Source of the DNA: JACNJF01 sp050288105
Lineage (GTDB): Bacteria > Pseudomonadota > Gammaproteobacteria > GCA-001735895
DNA length: 64,000 bases
Direction of reading: 5' to 3'
Assembly: GCA_050288105.1 (NCBI GenBank)
Contig: JBNKDE010000001.1
Coordinates: 248,001-312,000, forward strand
This document shows positions 42,377-52,489 of the stretch, one piece after another. The notes under the pieces are model-generated. The model saw only the letters and a list, made by a program, of their open reading frames with translations, was not told the DNA's origin and searched no databases. The number at the start of each line of letters is the position of its first letter. The stretch's first letter is position 1. The position numbers and the translations under genes were made by a program.

Positions 42377-43582
42377 ATGAAGTACTTGATTAATATGTAT
42401 ATAACATTAAGTGAGTCTCTAGGAATTTATACGGCAGATCAGCTTTACGAGTTATTGGACAACAGAACACACGGTCTGCCGATATCGCGACATCGGGCCA
42501 CTATCATGCAGAGCAGAGTGTATTTCTTTTGCGTGCTATTTGCCATTCTGGTACCCACCTGGTCGCTGGTTGACCTGCTATTTTTACCTAATGGCTTATG
42601 GGCCGAATTGGTATCGATACGTGTGATTTCTGCGCTGGCTTTCGCGCTGCTGGCCTGGCAGGCACGTAAGGAGCCGGATTTAAAACGGGCACGATTATTA
42701 TTGGCTGGCATGCTGGCGATAACACCGCTTTTTTACATCGCCTCAGATCACTGGTTAAGCGCCTATGAATTAAACGGGGCAGAGCAGGTTATTGCCGAAC
42801 TGTATGCTTTGTTGCCATTTGTTATGGTCGCTGGCCTGACCCTGTTTCCACTCACGCTTGTGGAATTCCTGACGTTTGCAATACCTATGCTGACGGTAAC
42901 AATCTATACTAGTTATCCTGAGAGTCGAGCAGAAATACCCCAAGCGGTATCCACCATTTGGCTATTTGTACTGATTCTAGGTGTAGCGCTTTTTTCATCC
43001 CTGACCCAGTTGCGCTATATGCTCTCGCAGGCAAGTCGGGCCAGCTATGATGTACTTACCGGAATGTTGACACGCAGAGCTGGGATCGAAATGCTCGATC
43101 TGCAATTCCGCCTTGCCTCCATGAGCGAAAGCTCATTATCGATTCTGTACCTGGACCTTGACCACTTTAAATCGGTTAACGACACCTTTGGACATGAAGC
43201 TGGAGATGTCGTACTAAAGAATGCTGCCAAACAGATGGTTACTACAGTACGTAAGGGTGATAGCGTAATTCGCTGGGGTGGTGAAGAATTTATCATTATT
43301 CTTCCGACGGCAGATTGTAATGAAGCCAATGATGTGGTGAAACGTCTGATGCAGGCAGGGCTGGGTGTCAGGCCAGATGATGAAGGTGTAACCGCCAGTA
43401 TCGGTGTAGCTGAAGTCCAGGAAGACATGCTGAAGGACTGGAAGGCTCAGGTAGAGTTAGCAGATCAGCGTATGTATGAAGCGAAATCGACCGGGCGCGC
43501 ACGGAGTATAGGTGTCCATGGGCAGGTAATTCATTGGGCTGACTCAGGTTCCATGGATCATGCCGCATTGAACGACGGATAA
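42377..43582 (+). CDS. Membrane-bound diguanylate cyclase (GGDEF)
   Basis: A 401-residue protein. About five to six membrane helices (residues 50-220) form an unclassified sensor part, and the C-terminal GGDEF domain (about 230-385) has YDVLTGMLTRR, LYLDLDHFKSVNDTFGHEAGD and the active site RWGGEEF. The protein makes c-di-GMP at the inner membrane. The gene is divergent from an HD-GYP phosphodiesterase gene, so synthesis and breakdown may be set against each other at one site. Confidence 0.88.
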   Translation: MKYLINMYITLSESLGIYTADQLYELLDNRTHGLPISRHRATIMQSRVYFFCVLFAILVPTWSLVDLLFLPNGLWAELVSIRVISALAFALLAWQARKEPDLKRARLLLAGMLAITPLFYIASDHWLSAYELNGAEQVIAELYALLPFVMVAGLTLFPLTLVEFLTFAIPMLTVTIYTSYPESRAEIPQAVSTIWLFVLILGVALFSSLTQLRYMLSQASRASYDVLTGMLTRRAGIEMLDLQFRLASMSESSLSILYLDLDHFKSVNDTFGHEAGDVVLKNAAKQMVTTVRKGDSVIRWGGEEFIIILPTADCNEANDVVKRLMQAGLGVRPDDEGVTASIGVAEVQEDMLKDWKAQVELADQRMYEAKSTGRARSIGVHGQVIHWADSGSMDHAALNDG

Positions 43583-43763
43583 GCCAGAGTTTTAGAGTCC
43601 ATGCTAGCGGATCCGTAAACCCATCGCCTTGCTTTTTTGATCAATCGTAATTATGTGTATCTGCTGATGGGTATACCACCCCAGTTTGTGGTATTGAGAG
43701 TAGTACAGTACCTGAAAGGTTACGCCGACACAGGTCGGTGCCGAAATACAGGCGATTGGGGAC

Positions 43764-44183
43764 TCAGTCACAACTCTTGAACGTCATCCCACCTGACGAG
43801 ACGAAAGTACAATCCTGCCCATTTAAACGACCTTGTACCGCGCTGCGACCGGGATCGGGGTCATAGTAGATTTCTTCACGCTCTGGACCTCGTGGTGCAG
43901 GCTGTTGTCGCTGCTGTGAGGCCTGGTAATCGACGAAGGCCTGTAACACGCCTTGCGCCTGAAAATCGTCTTCATAGCCCCACTCCCCAGTCTCGGTATT
44001 AAGCCAGTAATAATTGTTGGGTACGGTATAGCCAAACAGTTGATCCATCAACAGGATATCCTGGTCGCTAAGGTGGTCGCCATTAACATGGATATGGCGC
44101 GCCTCCTGAGCTTGTAAGTTTGCACTGAAAATGGTTAACAATATGCCGGTAAAAAAGTGTCTTAATCTGATCATAGTAAACAC
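43764..44183 (-). CDS. Small secreted protein of unknown family
   Basis: A 139-residue exported protein; signal peptide to about residue 25 (MIRLRHFFTGILLTIFSANLQA if the second Met is used). The mature part opens with HIHVNGDHLSDQDILLMDQLFGYTVPNNYYWLN, a pattern I have seen in small exported proteins of Gammaproteobacteria without a known function, followed by a Gln/Pro-rich stretch and a C-terminal pair of cysteines 15 residues apart (CTFVSSGG...CD) that may form a disulfide. Confidence 0.6.
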   Translation of the reverse strand: MFTMIRLRHFFTGILLTIFSANLQAQEARHIHVNGDHLSDQDILLMDQLFGYTVPNNYYWLNTETGEWGYEDDFQAQGVLQAFVDYQASQQRQQPAPRGPEREEIYYDPDPGRSAVQGRLNGQDCTFVSSGGMTFKSCD

Positions 44184-44343
44184 AATAGCCGTAGGTGATG
44201 CCTGTGGCGTTGACCTGTAGCGTTTCGCAGGTTATCGCTCGAACCGTATCCGGGTAGTGCGCAGATCGATATCAGCGCGATTGTCAGACTGAGCAGATGG
44301 TGAATGAGCTCCGCTTTCATGACAGAGCGCTCGTAACCATGGC

Positions 44344-47004
44344 TTATTCAATATTCGCATCGCAGCGTAACTCGATACTTCCCTGGCCGCTGAAACTGCC
44401 TGCCTGCTGGTCGAGGTTCGAAAGCCGCGGTCGAAAAGAGATACCATTGATTTGATCGGGTTGCAAAATAACCTGGTTGCCCTGTAAGGTATTGACCGTA
44501 TCGTTGGCTCCGCCGTTATTCTGGATGTTGCCGGACGGTGTAACCAGATCATAGCCTGGCCCGTTGATAAACTCGTCAGCGTTATAGGTGATTTCACAAA
44601 TGACCGCTTTATCAACCCGGAATTGAAAACCATTGAAGATATTCCCCCAGTCTCCCTCATAGCCATAGGTGATTTCGTTAACCCAGAAGCCGGTCACTGA
44701 AACGTCCAGCGAAAACACAGCCTGTGCCCCACTGTTGGTGATATGGGGTGAGACATCGAGGGTCAGCGAGCCACCGGTTACGCTAGTTTTGCTTGCATTC
44801 ACTTCATCAATGGTAGTCATCTCGACGTAATGCTGTCCGGTTATACTTGCGCAACCACTAAGACCACCCTCGCGGGGACAAGAGATATCTAAGTTTACCC
44901 AGCCAAGGTTAAACTTGATCTTGCCGTTGGTGACGACGAACTTACCCAGCTCCAGCACACCGATTTGTTGTGTTGGCAACAGCTTGGTGGAGACGAAGGC
45001 GAAGAACTGATCTCTGGCATCACCATCAGCGTCGGCGATCCACTTCAGTGTGAATTTCAATTGACCTTCCTCAGCGGGCATACTGGCGATCAGTTTAGCC
45101 GCTTCACCTGAACCGTCTGGCGCCTTTTTGTAGATCAGGATATCGGCGACATTGTAGAACAGGCCGGGAACCGGGAACGGATCGATGGTGGTTTCATCCA
45201 GTTCGATATCGAATTCGAGTTCATCGCCCTGCTGGTAATTACTATCGGCGCGAAACAGGGTCAGTGACTTCGCTTTGGGTGACGTTGACCAGGGCTGGTC
45301 GAGTTTGATTTGAACATTGGCAGCGTTCAGTGTCCCGCCAAGCAGCTTCATCGCGGCAGCGACGGTCGAGCCGGGCTTAAGCACGCCTTCACCACCCAGC
45401 CCATAGCTGGATTGATAGCCGTCATTCACGATCTGGCCATTGGCTGTGGCCAGGTTCGCAGATAGATAGGGGCCGACTCGTAGCTCGAGGAATTCGGTAC
45501 TAAAGACGCTAAAGTATTTGTTACCGAAGCCAAGGATGGCATAGCCGAAAACCATTGCCCTGGGCTCCAGTGTGACGTCATTGGCCAGTGTGTCCAGCGA
45601 ATTCCCGGTTGTCGGGCGGTCGAAATTGAGTTTGAAGTCAGTATCCAGGTCGAAACTGATATCGAAGCCGCAAACACCCTCTTTGTTTGCCGTTCGGGCA
45701 GCCGTATTGGAAACGGCCGGACGGTCAGTGGTACCGGGATCAGGGACAGGATCGGGGCTGGGAGCACTGTCACAAGCCGGTGGGTTATAGTAGCCAGCTT
45801 CGGCAGTGGCCTTGACCACCACCTCGGGTTCAACACCGACATCGGCGACCTTGATCTTGGCTGACAATTCACCGCCAATTCCGATGGGTACCTGCACCCC
45901 GACCAGGAAACCGAGTGCGCCCGGTAAAGGGATATCGATCTGGTAAACCTCCATCATGCAGGTGACCTTGGCTTCAAAAGCTGCGGTAACCGCGAACTTG
46001 AACTTGCGGCTCAAGCTGATCTCACCGCGCAGGGCGGCTTTCTCCACGCCGCGGGTCGGGCTGATGATCAACGGCAGCGACAGGTCCTGCTTGATGGTTG
46101 AGGTTTGATTGCCCAGGTCGATCTTGATGGGTAGTAGATCGGCAGCACTGCTGGGGCTGTAAGAGCATTTATACGGATAATAGGGATTGGCTACGGTACC
46201 CAGCGGTTTTGCGGCTTTGCCTGCGGCCGATTCGGGAACCGCGTAGGTGCGCAGGCTTTGCTGACGCGGTGTTAGCAATACTTCACCGTTGGCTTTTTGA
46301 TCGACAACGAAATATTCCTCCAACTGCGGGTTTATCGTCACTGGCGCATGGGCGAGATTGATCTCTTCATCCATGTTGAAATCGGCGAATATTTCGTTGA
46401 TCGCGACGATTTCAAGCGTCACCAGGCGATTTCCCTGCGTATCCTGGCTAATCGCAGTGACACGGCCAGCAAAGGGTGTATTGCCATTCGCGGCCAGCAG
46501 ATCGCCCACCTGGGGCAAGCTGATGGATTGATCGAGAATAACGGTAAACGGATAACCGACGCCATAAGTGTCGGGAGCGTTGGCGGCCGCTATCGGTCCC
46601 TGGACTATCGCATCATCGCTGATCGCCTGTACGCTGCTTTGCAGCGTGGTAACCACGGCGGTGAGGGGATTGGATTCGACGCCATCCGCAGTCGCGGTAA
46701 TGACTGCGGCACCATTGGCGATTGAGGTAACCACGCCGCTGCTGGCATCGATGTGCACCTGATCGCTGCGGCTGCTTTGCCAGGTAACCGCAACGTCCAT
46801 TTCATTGCCGTTATTGTCGTAGCCCCTGGCTTGCAGGCTGCGAGTCACGCCGGTTTCGGTGAACATCAGGCTATCGCCCTCGATGGAGAGGCGTGCTAAT
46901 ACCGGCTCATCGCCTGACCCGGAGTCAGCGCAACCGGCAAGCAGCAGTAGCGTTAACAGGGCGAGCATCCCATGCAGGGTTTGTCGGTCGATGCGAAAAA
47001 TCAT
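44344..47004 (-). CDS. Large Ig-like (Big_2) surface lipoprotein
   Basis: An 886-residue lipoprotein: signal with lipobox LLLLAGC at about residue 25. Residues about 35-115 form one bacterial Ig-like module of the Big_2 type (LARLSIEGDSLMFTETGVTRSLQARGYDNNG, then VVTSIANGAAVITATADG). The remaining 750 residues are beta-rich and unclassified, with four or more cysteines likely in disulfides. Such proteins are carried to the cell surface and often bind ligands or other cells. It is divergent from a NarL-type regulator gene. Confidence 0.7.
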   Translation of the reverse strand: MIFRIDRQTLHGMLALLTLLLLAGCADSGSGDEPVLARLSIEGDSLMFTETGVTRSLQARGYDNNGNEMDVAVTWQSSRSDQVHIDASSGVVTSIANGAAVITATADGVESNPLTAVVTTLQSSVQAISDDAIVQGPIAAANAPDTYGVGYPFTVILDQSISLPQVGDLLAANGNTPFAGRVTAISQDTQGNRLVTLEIVAINEIFADFNMDEEINLAHAPVTINPQLEEYFVVDQKANGEVLLTPRQQSLRTYAVPESAAGKAAKPLGTVANPYYPYKCSYSPSSAADLLPIKIDLGNQTSTIKQDLSLPLIISPTRGVEKAALRGEISLSRKFKFAVTAAFEAKVTCMMEVYQIDIPLPGALGFLVGVQVPIGIGGELSAKIKVADVGVEPEVVVKATAEAGYYNPPACDSAPSPDPVPDPGTTDRPAVSNTAARTANKEGVCGFDISFDLDTDFKLNFDRPTTGNSLDTLANDVTLEPRAMVFGYAILGFGNKYFSVFSTEFLELRVGPYLSANLATANGQIVNDGYQSSYGLGGEGVLKPGSTVAAAMKLLGGTLNAANVQIKLDQPWSTSPKAKSLTLFRADSNYQQGDELEFDIELDETTIDPFPVPGLFYNVADILIYKKAPDGSGEAAKLIASMPAEEGQLKFTLKWIADADGDARDQFFAFVSTKLLPTQQIGVLELGKFVVTNGKIKFNLGWVNLDISCPREGGLSGCASITGQHYVEMTTIDEVNASKTSVTGGSLTLDVSPHITNSGAQAVFSLDVSVTGFWVNEITYGYEGDWGNIFNGFQFRVDKAVICEITYNADEFINGPGYDLVTPSGNIQNNGGANDTVNTLQGNQVILQPDQINGISFRPRLSNLDQQAGSFSGQGSIELRCDANIE

Positions 47005-47186
47005 GGCAGAGTCCTTAGATTCACAGTTTTTGCCATTTTGTATCAGTCAACCCAGGAGCAAAATACCAAGGTCTTGGTATGGGAAAAGGTCAGAGAAGCC
47101 TTAAGTATTTAAATCGAGCCCTGGTGATGCTACCTTTTGAAGATTAAGTCAACGGGGTATCCCGTAGAACCCATTAATATGACCCT

Positions 47187-47852
47187 ATGAACCCAACTTC
47201 TACAAATAACCCATCATATCGCCTGGTGTTGGTCGAGGATGATAGCGAGGCACTGAGTTATCTGGTCTCGGTATTCGAGGGTGATGAGCGTTTCACGATA
47301 GTTGCCGCCTGCGATCTCTTTCAGAGCGGCCTCGAAGCTTTATGCGAGCATCGTCCGGATATCCTGCTGACCGATCTGGGCCTGCCGGATGGTAGCGGCG
47401 AAGACCTGATCCGCTACATCACCCAGCAGGAATTGGCAACCCAGGCTATGGTCATCAGCGGCTTTCAGGATGAGCACCGGGTGTTCGCTGCGCTAGAGGC
47501 GGGTGCCTGCGGCTATATCCACAAGCAGGACAGGCAACAGGATGTTGCCGATGCGGTACAGTTAATGATGCAGGGTGGTTCACCGATCAGCCCGGTGATC
47601 GCGCGTCTGATGCTCAAACGCTTCCCACCCGCACAAGCGCAAACTACACCACTGCCTGAAACTTTGACCGAACGCCAGGTCAACATCCTGCGCTTTGTTT
47701 CACAGGGCTTTTCGTCACGTGAAATCGGCGAGAAACTTGGCATCAGCTACTACACCGTCACCACCCACATCAAAAACATCTACTCCAAGCTTCAGGTGAA
47801 CTGCCGTGCCGAGGCGATCAACGAAGCCTACAAAATGGGGTTGATGGATTAA
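47187..47852 (+). CDS. NarL/LuxR-family response regulator
   Basis: A 221-residue two-component regulator. The receiver domain (residues 10-125) has the acidic pocket VLVEDDSE, the phospho-aspartate in ILLTDLGLPDGSG and a lysine in YIHKQDRQQ. The C-terminal LuxR-type helix-turn-helix (about 155-215) is LTERQVNILRFVSQGFSSREIGEKLGISYYTVTTHIKNIYSKL. Its partner kinase is encoded 154 bp downstream. The divergent neighbour, a large surface lipoprotein, is a possible target. Confidence 0.9.
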   Translation: MNPTSTNNPSYRLVLVEDDSEALSYLVSVFEGDERFTIVAACDLFQSGLEALCEHRPDILLTDLGLPDGSGEDLIRYITQQELATQAMVISGFQDEHRVFAALEAGACGYIHKQDRQQDVADAVQLMMQGGSPISPVIARLMLKRFPPAQAQTTPLPETLTERQVNILRFVSQGFSSREIGEKLGISYYTVTTHIKNIYSKLQVNCRAEAINEAYKMGLMD

Positions 47853-48006
47853 CCGACCGCCTTAGATCATAGTGTCGCAGCGCGAGCATTCTGGCGTGAT
47901 CCAGTTTATCGGCTTTTCGATCTTCATCGCAGGGTTGAGTGATTTGTCACAAAGCTGTGAAGTTATCGATGCAGTTGCTTCACTCAGCGCTCTATAATCC
48001 TGTGTC

Positions 48007-49872
48007 ATGAAGTTGTCATTGCAGTCAAAGACCAATAGGAAAGTACTCAAGTTGCTCCCTTTGCTGGGGGTTTGGCTGCTTCTTTATGTATTCGTCGTTC
48101 ATTCGCCACCGCGCATTTTTCCGTTGCCGCGAAGCGCGCCGTTGGAGCATGCACGAATCGTTTTGTCCGAAGCCACCAATCCACAGCATTTACCACAAAC
48201 GGGTTGGCAGGATGTGCAGCTACCGGATGACTGGTCACAGCGTGAAGGCGTCGGCAGGCAATACTGGTATCGCTTAAATATCGAGCAGGAAGCGCAGGCT
48301 GTTTCGATCTGGGCGGTATACCTACCTCTGGTGGTGCACAACGCAGAGATTTATATCAACAATATCCAGGCCGGCCGGGCAGGTGAATTCGCGGATCCTG
48401 TATCAAGACATCACAATGACCCGTTATTATTAAGCTTTCCCGCTATTATGCTCAAACCGGGCCACAATACTATCGATATACGGGTCAAAGCCGCTGATCA
48501 TCGGCAGGGGTTCCTGAGCCAGGTCTATGTCGCTCCACAGCATGAGTTGAAACCATATTGGCGTTTCAAACATTTTGTCCGGGTTCAGTTTATTGAATGG
48601 GTGAGCGTGGTGATGTTCGTGTTCAGCATCGTTATCCTGATGTTCTGGGTCGCCCGGCCACAGGACAGTATTTATGGCATTTTCGCACTGGAACTGGCTT
48701 TTTGGGGCATGCACAACCTGAACCTGTTCGTGCACGAGATTCCGTTTTCGTCACGCTTATGGGAAGCCCTGATCATGAGTACCCTGGGGTGGACGGTGAT
48801 TACCATGATCTTCTTCAATCATCGCTTCGTCGGCGAAGGCTGGCGCGTCGTGGAGCGCATCTGTCAGTTGTTTGCAGTGGTGGGTGTGGGGATGCTTTTC
48901 CTGCCGGATATCGCGATGATTCTGGAGTTCGGATACCGGGTTTGGGATGCTTTTCTACTGATTATTGGGGGCTATGCACTGGTTCATCTGCTCCGGGTCT
49001 ATTGGCATCGGGAGGAAACCGATGTTTATCTGATGATGTTGGCAGGGATTCCGATTCTGGTGTTCGGGCTGCACGATATTCTGCTGGTCAATCACTTAAT
49101 TGATCGCCAACAGGGACTGGTGATTCAATACAGCGTAATTCCTGCGGTATTGTTGTTCAGCTGGTTTCTGCTACGCCGTTTTGTGCGCTCGATCAATCAG
49201 GCTGAAGACCTGACCAGGACGCTGGAACAACGGGTTGACGATAACCGGCGCAAGATCCATCAGCAGTATGAACAGCTCAAGGTACTCGAGCACCAAAAGC
49301 TCCTGTCCGAAGAGCGAGAACGTATTATGCGCGATATGCACGATGGTGTGGGTGGGCAATTGGTAACCGTGTTGAATCTGTTGCAGACACAAACTGGTGA
49401 GGTGTTTAATCGTGCTGCACAGCGGGTCAGCCGTAGCCTGATCGATCTGCATTTTGTCATCGATTCACTGGACCCGGAACAGTCTGACCTGCCAACGCTG
49501 CTTGGCACCATGCGTATGCGCCTGGCTGAGCAAATAGAAAGCGCTGGTATTCAACTGGAATGGGCGGTGACTGATTTACCCGAGGTCAGTCAGATGACAC
49601 CAGGCCGTTGCCTGCATGTGATGCGCATCGTGCAGGAAGCGATTACTAACGCGATCAAACATTCTGGTGGACAGTCCTTGTGCGTAGCTACCGGTGAAAC
49701 CGGTCGCAAAGTGTTTATCGATATCATCGATAATGGTACTGGCATTGGTCACCCTGATATACAGGGGCACGGCCTCAGCAATATGCAATATCGGGCAAGT
49801 ATGCTGGGGGCAGAGCTGGAGTTGATTTCATCCGATAAAGGAACCAGAGTCAGACTGTTGATTCCCGTTTGA
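48007..49872 (+). CDS. Sensor histidine kinase, HisKA_3 type with 7TM-DISM-like sensor
   Basis: A 621-residue membrane kinase. After a first helix (about residues 15-32), a periplasmic beta-sandwich domain (about 50-185, carbohydrate-binding-like) and about seven membrane helices (195-395) match the 7TMR-DISM layout. Then come a coiled coil, the dimerisation/phosphorylation motif RDMHDGVGGQLV with its histidine (about residue 446) and an ATPase domain with AITNAIKHSGG, DNGTGI and GHGLSNMQYRA. This NarX-like type pairs with NarL-type regulators, here the one upstream. Confidence 0.88.
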   Translation: MKLSLQSKTNRKVLKLLPLLGVWLLLYVFVVHSPPRIFPLPRSAPLEHARIVLSEATNPQHLPQTGWQDVQLPDDWSQREGVGRQYWYRLNIEQEAQAVSIWAVYLPLVVHNAEIYINNIQAGRAGEFADPVSRHHNDPLLLSFPAIMLKPGHNTIDIRVKAADHRQGFLSQVYVAPQHELKPYWRFKHFVRVQFIEWVSVVMFVFSIVILMFWVARPQDSIYGIFALELAFWGMHNLNLFVHEIPFSSRLWEALIMSTLGWTVITMIFFNHRFVGEGWRVVERICQLFAVVGVGMLFLPDIAMILEFGYRVWDAFLLIIGGYALVHLLRVYWHREETDVYLMMLAGIPILVFGLHDILLVNHLIDRQQGLVIQYSVIPAVLLFSWFLLRRFVRSINQAEDLTRTLEQRVDDNRRKIHQQYEQLKVLEHQKLLSEERERIMRDMHDGVGGQLVTVLNLLQTQTGEVFNRAAQRVSRSLIDLHFVIDSLDPEQSDLPTLLGTMRMRLAEQIESAGIQLEWAVTDLPEVSQMTPGRCLHVMRIVQEAITNAIKHSGGQSLCVATGETGRKVFIDIIDNGTGIGHPDIQGHGLSNMQYRASMLGAELELISSDKGTRVRLLIPV

Positions 49873-49961
49873 ATCGCCCGGTTAACTCGATCAATTACCC
49901 TGGCGGCCTTCTGCTACGCGCAGACAGATCGCTGTCTCCTGTCAACAGTTTTCCATAGACA

Positions 49962-49996
49962 TAAAAAAAGCCGGTCAGCTTGCGCCGACCGGCTTT
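49962..49996 (-). terminator. Rho-independent terminator of aprBA
   Basis: On the minus strand, AAAGCCGGTC (49996-49987) pairs with GACCGGCTTT (49976-49967), followed by a run of T. It lies 25 bases after the aprA stop. Confidence 0.92.
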
Positions 49997-50020
49997 AACT
50001 CATACTGCTTTAGTAACGAA

Positions 50021-52003
50021 TTACTTGAACAGCTTAGACTTGTCTACCAGATCAACGTGAGCACGCTTGAAGCATGTCCATTGTTTGGTGTTCTTGTCGT
50101 AGATAGAGTTTACAAAGCACTTCCAGTTTTCTTCGTCAACGAAGTTCTTATCCATGCGGTAGTAGAAACCAGGATAACGAGATTCTTCGCGGAACTCGAT
50201 GTGCTTCATATGAGCTTCAGCAGTCAGGATGCGGTGATAGTTTTCCCAGGCACGTAGTAATTCGTGCAGGTCTTTAGCACGCATCTTAAGAGCGTCTTCT
50301 TTCAGCATGTCCAGCTTCTCACCAGCAATCTTCAGCATTTCTGAGTTGGTGGTGTAGTAAGTGGCAACACCCGCTACGTATTCATCCATGATCTTCTGTA
50401 AACGGAACTGAAGCATCTTAGGAGTGATGTAGTTAGGGTTAACGTCGATTGCTGTGGTGTAGTCTTTGAACTCAAGGAAAGTTCTAACCGGACGGTAGAT
50501 ATCTTCAACCAGCTCTTCAACTGTAGTATCCAGTTCAGGAGTGAAGTCAGCATTGTCCAGGCAGTACTTAACCATTGCTTTAGCAGCCATACGGCCTTCA
50601 GCGTGTGAACCAGAAGAGAACTTGTGGCCAGAAGCACCAACACCGTCACCAGCAGTGAACAGGCCTTTAACCGTAGTCATACCACGGTAGCCCCAGTTCC
50701 AGCCAGATGGCAGGTGAGAAGGTACGCCTTCCATAGTTTCTTCAGTAGGTGCACCTACGTCAGTTGGACCAGAAGTCCAGATACCGCAACAACCTGAGTG
50801 AGAACCCAGCAGGTAGGGTTCGGTAGGCATCAGTTCTGAGTTTTTCTTCTCAGGTTCGATGTTTTCACCAACCCAGATACCACATTGGCCTACACACATA
50901 TCCAGGAAGTCTTCCCATGCTTCTGCTTCCAGATGCTTAACTTCGCGAGGAGACAGAGTTTCACGCAGGTTAGCCAGTGCAGTCACAGTGTCCATGTAGA
51001 TAGGACCACGACCTTCACGCATTTCTTTCAGCATCAGGTGGTTACGCAGACAAGATGCAGGAACAGCAGCCTGACCATAAGGAGGATAGTCATTCAGCAG
51101 TTCTTTGTTCTTTTCCATGTAAACTTCGCCGAAAGCGTTAGTGGCTTTCGCTTTGAATAACAGGAACCATGCACCTACAGGGCCGTAACCGTCTTTAAAA
51201 CGAGTCGGTACGAAACGATTTTCCATCATGGTCAGCTCGGCGCCAGCTTCAGCAGCCATCGCGTAAGTTGAACCTGCGTTCCATACTGGGTACCAGGCAC
51301 GACCAGTACCTTCACCCACTGAACGAGGACGGAAGATGTTCACACAACCACCAGCAGCTAACAGGATAGCTTTAGCAGTGTAGATAACGATTTTGTTTTC
51401 ACGAACTGAGAAACCAACGGCACCAGCGATACGGCTAGGATCGTTTTTGTCGTTAATCAGTTTTACAACGAAGATACGCTCTTCAATGTTTTCGATGCCC
51501 AGAGCTTTTTTGGCTGCTTCAGCAACAATCCACTTGTAAGATTCACCGTTGATCATGATCTGCCATTTACCAGAACGTACGGGCTTGCCGCCGTCTGCCA
51601 GAGGAGTCAGACCTTTAGATCCGTCAAAACGCTCACCGTTTTCATCAGTTTTCCAGATGGGCAGACCCCATTCTTCGAACAGATGTACAGATTCGTCAAC
51701 GTGACGGCCAAGATCGTAGGCCAGATCGTCACGGGTAATACCCATCAGATCGTTTGAAACCATACGAGCGTAGTCCGCTGGATCCTGCTCATTACCGATA
51801 TAAGTGTTGATCGCAGACAGACCCTGTGCAACCGCACCAGAACGATCCATAGCTGCTTTATCAACCAGTTTGATTTTCAGATCAGTTCCTTTTGCCCACT
51901 GCATGATTTCAAATGCAGCACCACAGTTGGCCATACCGCCACCGATCATTAAGATGTCGACCGTTTCCTGGACGACTTCGGGATTTCCAAATTCACCTGC
52001 CAT
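50021..52003 (-). CDS. aprA: Adenylylsulfate (APS) reductase alpha subunit
   Basis: A 660-residue FAD enzyme that, in sulfur oxidisers, forms APS from sulfite and AMP. The FAD fold opens with VDILMIGGGMANCGAAFEI; FVPTRFKDGYGPVGAWFLLFK and SGCCGIWTSGPTDVG are characteristic AprA blocks around the substrate channel, and GLFTAGDGVGASGHKFSSGSHAEGR is the C-terminal FAD contact. Codon use is tighter than in the neighbours, as expected for a highly expressed gene. Ribosome site GAGGAAA. Neither aprM nor qmo genes are next to it. Confidence 0.96.
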   Translation of the reverse strand: MAGEFGNPEVVQETVDILMIGGGMANCGAAFEIMQWAKGTDLKIKLVDKAAMDRSGAVAQGLSAINTYIGNEQDPADYARMVSNDLMGITRDDLAYDLGRHVDESVHLFEEWGLPIWKTDENGERFDGSKGLTPLADGGKPVRSGKWQIMINGESYKWIVAEAAKKALGIENIEERIFVVKLINDKNDPSRIAGAVGFSVRENKIVIYTAKAILLAAGGCVNIFRPRSVGEGTGRAWYPVWNAGSTYAMAAEAGAELTMMENRFVPTRFKDGYGPVGAWFLLFKAKATNAFGEVYMEKNKELLNDYPPYGQAAVPASCLRNHLMLKEMREGRGPIYMDTVTALANLRETLSPREVKHLEAEAWEDFLDMCVGQCGIWVGENIEPEKKNSELMPTEPYLLGSHSGCCGIWTSGPTDVGAPTEETMEGVPSHLPSGWNWGYRGMTTVKGLFTAGDGVGASGHKFSSGSHAEGRMAAKAMVKYCLDNADFTPELDTTVEELVEDIYRPVRTFLEFKDYTTAIDVNPNYITPKMLQFRLQKIMDEYVAGVATYYTTNSEMLKIAGEKLDMLKEDALKMRAKDLHELLRAWENYHRILTAEAHMKHIEFREESRYPGFYYRMDKNFVDEENWKCFVNSIYDKNTKQWTCFKRAHVDLVDKSKLFK

Positions 52004-52021
52004 AATTAGTTTCCTCAGGTT

Positions 52022-52489
52022 TTAAAGTTTGATTAATTCGCTTGGATCACCAGCACGGTAACCATTGTTCTGACAGAAGAAGCCGTTATCAGCAATCTTG
52101 GACATGTCAGCATCTGGCTTGCCAGCGTAAGGATCGATAGAACCTTCAGCAGTAGTACGAATTGGGAATTTGAAACGCTTCATAGTTCCGTTACGGAACT
52201 TGATGGTCCACATGATTGAATCTGTACCACGTAGAGGCTGTACAGAGCCGCCCAGAGGAACAACGTCAGCATAGTGACGACATTCGATAGCGTTTTGAGG
52301 GCAAATTTTAACGCAGGAATAGCATTCCCAGCATTGCTCAGGTTCCTGATTATAAGCTTTCATGGCATGGCCGGTATCAGAACCGTCCTTATCCAGCTTC
52401 ATCAGGTCGTGAGGGCAGATGTACATGCAAGCGGTCTTATCTTGACCCTTACAGCCATCGCATTTTTCGGTACGAACAAATGTAGGCAT
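52022..52489 (-). CDS. aprB: Adenylylsulfate (APS) reductase beta subunit
   Basis: A 155-residue electron-transfer subunit with two 4Fe-4S clusters. The ligands are in CDGCKGQDKTACMYICP and CWECYSCVKICP, the AprB-specific spacing. The C-terminal half wraps around AprA (VVPLGGSVQPLRGTDSIMWTIKFRNG). AGGAGA precedes the ATG. It is followed by aprA after 18 bases. The membrane partner that takes electrons to quinone must be encoded elsewhere. Confidence 0.96.
   Translation of the reverse strand: MPTFVRTEKCDGCKGQDKTACMYICPHDLMKLDKDGSDTGHAMKAYNQEPEQCWECYSCVKICPQNAIECRHYADVVPLGGSVQPLRGTDSIMWTIKFRNGTMKRFKFPIRTTAEGSIDPYAGKPDADMSKIADNGFFCQNNGYRAGDPSELIKL

Noticed and set aside
44232..44666. Reading frame of 144 codons overlapping the large lipoprotein gene
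   Set aside because: It lies mostly inside the 3' end of that gene in another frame, has no recognisable domain and has no ribosome site.
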